From Neorhizobium tomejilense (GTDB lineage Bacteria; Pseudomonadota; Alphaproteobacteria; Rhizobiales; Rhizobiaceae): a stretch of DNA of 64,000 nt. Below, piece after piece: positions 59,186-64,000 of this stretch; position 1 is the first letter of the stretch; each line of letters begins with the position of its first letter. The notes beneath the pieces were generated by a model. It saw only the letters and a list, made by a program, of their open reading frames with translations. It did no database searches and had not been told where the DNA came from. Made by a program: the position numbers and the translations under genes. The DNA lies in the NCBI GenBank assembly GCA_002968845.1, contig PVBG01000020.1, positions 1 to 64,000 of the forward strand, written 5' to 3'.

Positions 59186-60574
59186 ATGACAGCTGCAACC
59201 GAAACCGGTCATCCGAACGTGCTTGCCAAGGCGGTACGGGAAGGTATTTTCGCCGGCGTCATCTCCTTCTTCATGTTCCTGCTGTTCGTCGGCGTCGAGA
59301 CCTATCAGGACATCAACAACGCGCTCGTCTGGCGCACCCGCTGGGGTCTTCTGGCGATCTTCGTGCTGGTAGCGGCGGTCAGCCGCTTCCTCACCGTCGG
59401 GTTCATCAAGCCGCATATCGACCGTCGCAAACTCGCCAAGGCAAAGAGCGGCGTGCTGGAAATTTCCGAACAGAAGAACTTCTTCCACCGGCATTTCCTC
59501 AAGATCGCGCTGATCTTCCTGCTGGTCTATCCCTTCCTGTCGCTGCTTATCGTCGGCAAGCAGGGCTCACTGAAATATGTCGACAATTTCGGCATCCAGA
59601 TCCTCATCTACGTGATGCTCGCCTGGGGCCTGAACATCGTCGTCGGCCTCGCCGGATTGCTCGACCTCGGCTATGTCGCCTTCTATGCGGTCGGCGCCTA
59701 TTCCTATGCGCTGCTGTCCTCCTATTTCGGCCTGTCCTTCTGGCTGCTCCTGCCGATGTCGGGCGTTCTCGCGGCACTCTGGGGGATCATCCTCGGCTTC
59801 CCGGTTCTGAGGCTGAGGGGTGACTATCTCGCCATCGTGACGCTCGCCTTCGGGGAAATCATCCGCCTGGTGCTGATCAACTGGACCGATGTGACCAAGG
59901 GAACATTCGGGATTTCGGGTATCGCCAAGGCCTCGTTCTTCGGCATCTGGTCCTTCGATACCGGCAGCGCGAACAGTTTCGTCAAGGCCTGGGGCCTGTC
60001 GGCTTCCTCGGTCTATTACAAGATCTTCCTGTTCTACATCATCCTGGCGCTCTGCATGCTCACCGCCTACGTCACCATACGGCTTCGGCGCATGCCGATC
60101 GGCCGGGCCTGGGAAGCGCTGCGCGAGGACGAGATCGCCTGCCGCTCGCTCGGCATCAACACCGTCACCACCAAGCTGACCGCCTTTGCGACCGGCGCGA
60201 TGTTCGGGGGAATCGCGGGTTCCTTCTTCGCCACCCGCCAGGGCTTCGTCTCGCCGGAAAGCTTCGTCTTCCTGGAATCCGCCGTGATCCTGGCAATCGT
60301 CGTTCTCGGCGGCATGGGGTCGCTGACCGGCATCGCGATCGCCGCGGTGGTGATGGTCGGCGGTACCGAGGTGCTGCGCGAAATGTCCTTCCTCAAGGCC
60401 GTGTTCGGGCCTGACTTCACGCCTGAACTCTACCGCATGCTGCTCTTCGGCCTGGCGATGATCATCGTCATGCTGTTCAAGCCGCGGGGCTTCGTCGGAT
60501 CGCGAGAACCGACGGCCTTCCTCAAGGAGCGCAGGGCGGTCTCCGGAAGCTTTACCAAGGAGGGTCACGGCTGA
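59186..60574 (+). CDS. livM: Branched-chain amino acid ABC permease LivM
   Basis: A 462-residue permease with an N-terminal extension (about 1-100, two extra hydrophobic stretches) before the core ([60 protein letters not shown]). The EAA loop is [44 protein letters not shown]. It starts two bases after livH stops and its stop overlaps the livG ATG by one base. Confidence 0.95.
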   Translation: MTAATETGHPNVLAKAVREGIFAGVISFFMFLLFVGVETYQDINNALVWRTRWGLLAIFVLVAAVSRFLTVGFIKPHIDRRKLAKAKSGVLEISEQKNFFHRHFLKIALIFLLVYPFLSLLIVGKQGSLKYVDNFGIQILIYVMLAWGLNIVVGLAGLLDLGYVAFYAVGAYSYALLSSYFGLSFWLLLPMSGVLAALWGIILGFPVLRLRGDYLAIVTLAFGEIIRLVLINWTDVTKGTFGISGIAKASFFGIWSFDTGSANSFVKAWGLSASSVYYKIFLFYIILALCMLTAYVTIRLRRMPIGRAWEALREDEIACRSLGINTVTTKLTAFATGAMFGGIAGSFFATRQGFVSPESFVFLESAVILAIVVLGGMGSLTGIAIAAVVMVGGTEVLREMSFLKAVFGPDFTPELYRMLLFGLAMIIVMLFKPRGFVGSREPTAFLKERRAVSGSFTKEGHG

Positions 60575-61440
60575 TGGCTCTCGGAACGACGACAATGACG
60601 AACGATACGATCCTCAAGGTCGAGCACCTGTCGATGAAGTTCGGCGGCCTAATGGCCATCAACGATCTCTCGCTGGAGGTACGGCGCGGCGAGATCACCG
60701 CGCTGATCGGGCCGAACGGCGCCGGCAAGACGACGGTGTTCAACTGCATCACCGGCTTCTACAAGCCGACCATGGGCATGCTCACCCTGCAGCGCAGGGA
60801 CGGCAAGGAATTCCTGCTGGAACGTCTGCGCGACTTCGAGATTCCCAAGCTGGCCGGCGTCGCCCGCACGTTTCAGAACATCCGCCTGTTCTCGGGCCTG
60901 ACGGTTCTCGAAAACCTGCTGGTCGCGCAGCACAATGCCCTGATGAAGGCATCGGGCTACACGATCCTCGGGCTCCTCGGTCTGCCGGCCTATAACAGGG
61001 CCGTCGATGCCTCGATCGAGAAGGCGAAATACTGGCTCGACAAGGCGGATCTGACAGATCGTGCCGACGACCCTGCCGGCGATCTTCCCTACGGTGCCCA
61101 GCGGCGGCTCGAAATCGCCCGCGCGATGTGCACCAACCCGGAACTGCTGTGCCTCGACGAACCGGCTGCCGGCCTCAACCCGCGCGAATCTGCGGCGCTC
61201 AACGCGCTGTTGCACCTGATCCGCGACGAGGGCGCTTCGATCTTGCTGATCGAGCACGACATGTCGGTGGTCATGGAGATTTCCGACCATGTCGTGGTGC
61301 TGGAATACGGCCAGAAGATATCCGATGGCTCGCCGGACCATGTGAAGAACGACCCACGAGTGATCGCCGCATATCTCGGCGTCGAGGATGACGAGGTGGA
61401 AGAGGTGATTGCGATAGAACTCGAGGGGGGCAATCACTGA
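60574..61440 (+). CDS. livG: Branched-chain amino acid ABC ATPase LivG
   Basis: A 288-residue ATPase: Walker [10 protein letters not shown] (about 44-52), ABC signature [15 protein letters not shown] (a Y-G variant as is usual for LivG), Walker [14 protein letters not shown], switch [13 protein letters not shown]. The first ATG overlaps the livM stop; ATG 60598 ([16 protein letters not shown]) is another possible start. Its stop overlaps livF by one base. Confidence 0.94.
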   Translation: MALGTTTMTNDTILKVEHLSMKFGGLMAINDLSLEVRRGEITALIGPNGAGKTTVFNCITGFYKPTMGMLTLQRRDGKEFLLERLRDFEIPKLAGVARTFQNIRLFSGLTVLENLLVAQHNALMKASGYTILGLLGLPAYNRAVDASIEKAKYWLDKADLTDRADDPAGDLPYGAQRRLEIARAMCTNPELLCLDEPAAGLNPRESAALNALLHLIRDEGASILLIEHDMSVVMEISDHVVVLEYGQKISDGSPDHVKNDPRVIAAYLGVEDDEVEEVIAIELEGGNH

Positions 61441-62168
61441 TGGCGGCCGAGAACCTTCTGAAAGTCGAGGCTGTCGAGACCTATTACGGCAATATCCGTG
61501 CACTCGCAGGCGTCGATGTCGAAGTCAACAAGGGCGAGATCGTCAGCCTGATCGGCGCTAATGGCGCCGGCAAGTCGACGCTGATGATGACCATCTGCGG
61601 CAGCCCGCAGGCTCGAACCGGCGCGATCATCTTCGACGGCGAGGACATCACCAAGCTGCCGACGCATCTGATCGCGCGGCGCCGCATCGCCCAGTCTCCC
61701 GAAGGCCGGCGCATCTTCCCGCGCATGACCGTCTACGAGAACCTGCAGATGGGGGCCGGCCTCGACAACCTCAAATATTTCAGCGAGGACGTCGAGAAGA
61801 TCTTCACGCTCTTCCCGCGCCTCAAGGAGCGCCAGAGCCAGCGCGGCGGCACGCTTTCGGGCGGCGAGCAGCAGATGCTGTCGATCGGGCGCGCGCTGAT
61901 GGCGCGGCCGAAGCTGCTCTTGCTCGACGAACCTTCGCTGGGCTTGGCGCCGCTGATCGTCAAGGGCATTTTCGAGGCGATCAAGAAGCTGAACAAGGAA
62001 GAAGGGTTGACCGTCTTCCTCGTCGAGCAGAATGCCTTCGCGGCACTGAAACTCTCCGACCGTGGCTATGTGATGGTCAACGGCAAGGTGACGATGAGCG
62101 GTTCCGGAAAAGAGCTTCTCGCCAATCCGGAAGTGCGCGCCGCTTACCTTGAAGGTGGACGGCATTGA
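61440..62168 (+). CDS. livF: Branched-chain amino acid ABC ATPase LivF
   Basis: A 242-residue ATPase: Walker A GANGAGKST (about 39-47), signature LSGGEQQMLSIGRAL, Walker B LLLLDEPSLGLAP, switch LVEQNAFAALKLS. It forms the ATPase pair with LivG. A 39-base gap follows to the next small gene. Confidence 0.95.
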   Translation: MAAENLLKVEAVETYYGNIRALAGVDVEVNKGEIVSLIGANGAGKSTLMMTICGSPQARTGAIIFDGEDITKLPTHLIARRRIAQSPEGRRIFPRMTVYENLQMGAGLDNLKYFSEDVEKIFTLFPRLKERQSQRGGTLSGGEQQMLSIGRALMARPKLLLLDEPSLGLAPLIVKGIFEAIKKLNKEEGLTVFLVEQNAFAALKLSDRGYVMVNGKVTMSGSGKELLANPEVRAAYLEGGRH

Positions 62169-62207
62169 TCGTTAAGGTTGTATTAATGGCAGCCGGAGGA
62201 ATTTAGG

Positions 62208-62561
62208 ATGCAGGGACTGTTTTTCGAAAGCGACAGCGGCGTGCGGTACCTCTTGCGTTTCCTCGTGCTGATCATCGGTTTCTGGACTGCATGGCGCTCG
62301 GGCAAGGCCGCCGCCGAGGGCTGGAACGGCTATACGACGGTGGTCGTCTATACGCTGCTACTCGGCGTGGCGATGCGTTTTCTGCACTATGCGCTGTTCC
62401 AGGGGCCATTCATCAGCCCGTTCTACTACATCATCGACGTGGCCATCCTGCTCGTCTTTTCGAGCGCCGGATTCCGCATCCGGCGGACGCGCCAGATGGT
62501 GCAGAATTACTATTGGCTCTACGAGCCTGCTTCCGCTTTCTCCTTCAAGAAGAAAGATTGA
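62208..62561 (+). CDS. Small membrane protein of liv operon (DUF6867-like)
   Basis: A 117-residue protein with three hydrophobic segments (YLLRFLVLIIGFWTAW, TTVVVYTLLLGVAMRFLHYALF, PFYYIIDVAILLVFSSAGF) and a basic C-terminal tail. It lies between livF and the binding-protein gene, the position I associate with DUF6867-type proteins in Rhizobiales. GGAGGAATTTAGG before the ATG is a strong ribosome binding site. Its role in transport is unknown. Confidence 0.8.
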   Translation: MQGLFFESDSGVRYLLRFLVLIIGFWTAWRSGKAAAEGWNGYTTVVVYTLLLGVAMRFLHYALFQGPFISPFYYIIDVAILLVFSSAGFRIRRTRQMVQNYYWLYEPASAFSFKKKD

Positions 62562-62700
62562 CAGCCGAACTTTTCTGCCCTCAGATTAGCTCGGGTTGAA
62601 ACGATAAGTAACCTAGAGTGGAACATTTCCGGCGCAGTGATGGTGGGTATTGCGCCCGGTTTCGAAAAATCAGCTCACCTAAAAAATTGGGAGTAACTCG

Positions 62701-63825
62701 ATGAAGAAGTCTCTTCTTTCCGCGGTTGCGCTGACGGCCATGGTCGCCTTCAGCGGTAGCGCATGGGCCGACATCGTTATTGGCGTCGGCGGTCCGCTCA
62801 CGGGTCCGAACGCCGCCTTCGGTGCGCAGCTCCAGAAGGGTGCCGAACAGGCCGCAGCCGATATCAATGCCGCCGGCGGCATCAACGGCGAAAAGATCAA
62901 GATCGTCCTCGGCGACGACGTATCCGATCCCAAGCAGGGCATCTCGGTTGCCAACAAGTTTGCATCCGACGGCGTCAAGTACGTGGTCGGCCACTTCAAC
63001 TCCGGCGTTTCGATTCCGGCTTCCAAGGAAGTCTATGCCGAAAACGGCATGCTCGAAATCACCCCGGCTGCGACCAACCCGGTCTTCACCGAGCGTGGCC
63101 TGTGGAACGTGTTCCGTACCTGCGGTCGTGACGACCAGCAGGGCGGCGTTGCCGGCGCTTACCTCGCCGACAAGTTCAAGACTGCCAAGATCGCCATCAT
63201 CGACGACAAGACGCCTTACGGCCAGGGCCTTGCCGAAGAGACCAAGAAGGCAATGAACGCCAAGGGCCTCAAGGAAGTCATCCGCGAAGGCGTCAACGTC
63301 GGCGACAAGGACTTCTCGGCGCTCATCTCCAAGATGAAGGAAGCCGGCGTCACGATCATCTACTGGGGCGGTCTCCACACCGAAGCCGGCCTGATCATCC
63401 GCCAGGCCAAGGACCAGGGTCTCAAGGCTACGCTCGTTTCGGGTGACGGTATCGTCTCCAACGAACTGGCTTCGATCGCCGGCGACGCTGTCGCAGGCAC
63501 GCTCAACACCTTCGGCCCCGATCCGACGCTGAACCCGGCCAACAAGGACCTGGTTGCCAAGTTCAAGGCAGCCGGCTTCAACCCGGAAGCCTACACGCTG
63601 TATTCCTACGCAGCCGTGCAGGTCATCGCTGCCGGCATCAAGGCAACCGGCAAGGCCGACGACGCCGAAGCCGTTGCCAAGACGCTGCATGAAAAGGGTC
63701 CGTTCAAGACCGTTCTCGGTGACATTGCCTTCGACGCCAAGGGCGATCCGAAGATCCCGGGCTATATCATGTACGAATGGAAGAAGGGTCCGGACGGCAA
63801 GTACAGCTACTTCCCGCAGGGCTGA
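62701..63825 (+). CDS. livK: Branched-chain amino acid ABC periplasmic binding protein
   Basis: A 374-residue Leu/Ile/Val-binding protein: signal peptide about 1-23 (AFSGSAWA), then [72 protein letters not shown] and the second-domain core [34 protein letters not shown]-type leader with GGGAG before the ATG. It is last in the operon, so the high expression usually needed may come from its own promoter in the 139-base gap. Confidence 0.93.
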   Translation: MKKSLLSAVALTAMVAFSGSAWADIVIGVGGPLTGPNAAFGAQLQKGAEQAAADINAAGGINGEKIKIVLGDDVSDPKQGISVANKFASDGVKYVVGHFNSGVSIPASKEVYAENGMLEITPAATNPVFTERGLWNVFRTCGRDDQQGGVAGAYLADKFKTAKIAIIDDKTPYGQGLAEETKKAMNAKGLKEVIREGVNVGDKDFSALISKMKEAGVTIIYWGGLHTEAGLIIRQAKDQGLKATLVSGDGIVSNELASIAGDAVAGTLNTFGPDPTLNPANKDLVAKFKAAGFNPEAYTLYSYAAVQVIAAGIKATGKADDAEAVAKTLHEKGPFKTVLGDIAFDAKGDPKIPGYIMYEWKKGPDGKYSYFPQG

Positions 63826-63850
63826 GCTGTTATCGGCAACCGTATCTTAG

Positions 63851-63882
63851 AAGGGAGCCCGGTCAAAAGCCGGGCTTCTTTG
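63851..63882 (+). terminator. Terminator after the Liv binding-protein gene
   Basis: GAAGGGAGCCCGG and CCGGGCTTCTTT form a GC stem (AGCCCGG / CCGGGCT) around TCAAAAG followed by TTCTTT, 26 bases after the stop. It ends the liv operon. Confidence 0.85.
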
Positions 63883-64000
63883 CGTTTGCTTCAGAAGAAG
63901 AGTTCTACAGTGGGCGGAGTTCAGTCACCCGGATCTCCTTCAATGCGCGTTAGCGCAGAAGTTACCGAGTTTATATCTCGCTGAAGGTCATAAAGCTGAC
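63883..64000. other. Window end, no gene seen
   Basis: The last 118 bases after the liv terminator contain no credible start with a ribosome binding site and no recognisable RNA. They are likely an intergenic promoter region for whatever follows. Confidence 0.4.

Overview
This window looks like chromosomal DNA of a Rhizobiales alphaproteobacterium, most likely Rhizobiaceae (Rhizobium/Agrobacterium/Neorhizobium-like). The evidence is high GC with short AT-rich promoters, a ctrA-chpT-sciP-fliJ cell-cycle cluster with CtrA boxes and clustered GANTC (CcrM) sites, an RpoH-type sigma factor near rluD, rhizobial hmuTUV haem uptake genes, heterotetrameric sarcosine oxidase, eipA, and a paired palindromic intergenic repeat of the kind scattered through rhizobial genomes. 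No rRNA, tRNA, CRISPR array, prophage core or insertion sequence was recognised.

Layout. 0-4 kb: branched-chain 2-oxoacid dehydrogenase operon (tail of E1-alpha, then E1-beta, E2, E3). 4-7 kb: small hypothetical genes around an overlapping nucleotidyltransferase/metallophosphoesterase pair. 7.2-11 kb: haem handling, with a HutX-like carrier and IsdG-like monooxygenase divergent from hmuTUV. 11.4-12.1 kb: a toxin-first toxin-antitoxin module. 12.2-15.6 kb: galE-ung and a dioxygenase/hydrolase pair resembling MhqO/MhqD. 15.7-21.9 kb: a DUF4344 protein, aldehyde dehydrogenase with a RidA-like gene, an L,D-transpeptidase, a lytic transglycosylase lipoprotein, LtrA and a GNAT enzyme.

21.9-29.9 kb is the most system-like accessory region. 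It holds an NMT1/THI5-type ABC importer, a cytosine-deaminase-like amidohydrolase, a GlcD-like FAD enzyme and a flavodoxin-fold oxidoreductase, all with 1-4 base overlaps, then a divergent LysR regulator and a creatininase-family gene. A shared 12-base promoter word suggests the operon and the creatininase belong to one regulon. The substrate is unknown; an imported N-heterocycle is the best inference.

30-38 kb: a small secreted protein, a chemotaxis receptor, a DMT exporter, purA and a large single-pass membrane protein. 38.2-38.8 kb: a second toxin-first module (HigBA). In both toxin-antitoxin modules a palindrome sits inside the promoter and the toxin start codon lies five bases after the proposed -10, suggesting leaderless toxin mRNA. 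38.9-46 kb: ACT protein, rpoH, DUF1127, a 53-residue cysteine-rich protein, an AraC regulator, rluD, an RNA methyltransferase and envelope genes. 46.5-51.6 kb: cell-cycle region (chpT, a degenerate receiver, ctrA, fliJ, sciP) plus a sugar transferase behind a perfect CtrA box. 51.7-58 kb: an isolated DUF2793 gene and the soxBDAG operon. 58.2-63.9 kb: a branched-chain amino acid ABC transporter (livHMGF), a small membrane protein and the binding-protein gene.

All assignments come from reading motifs, gene order and signals directly; no database search was run.
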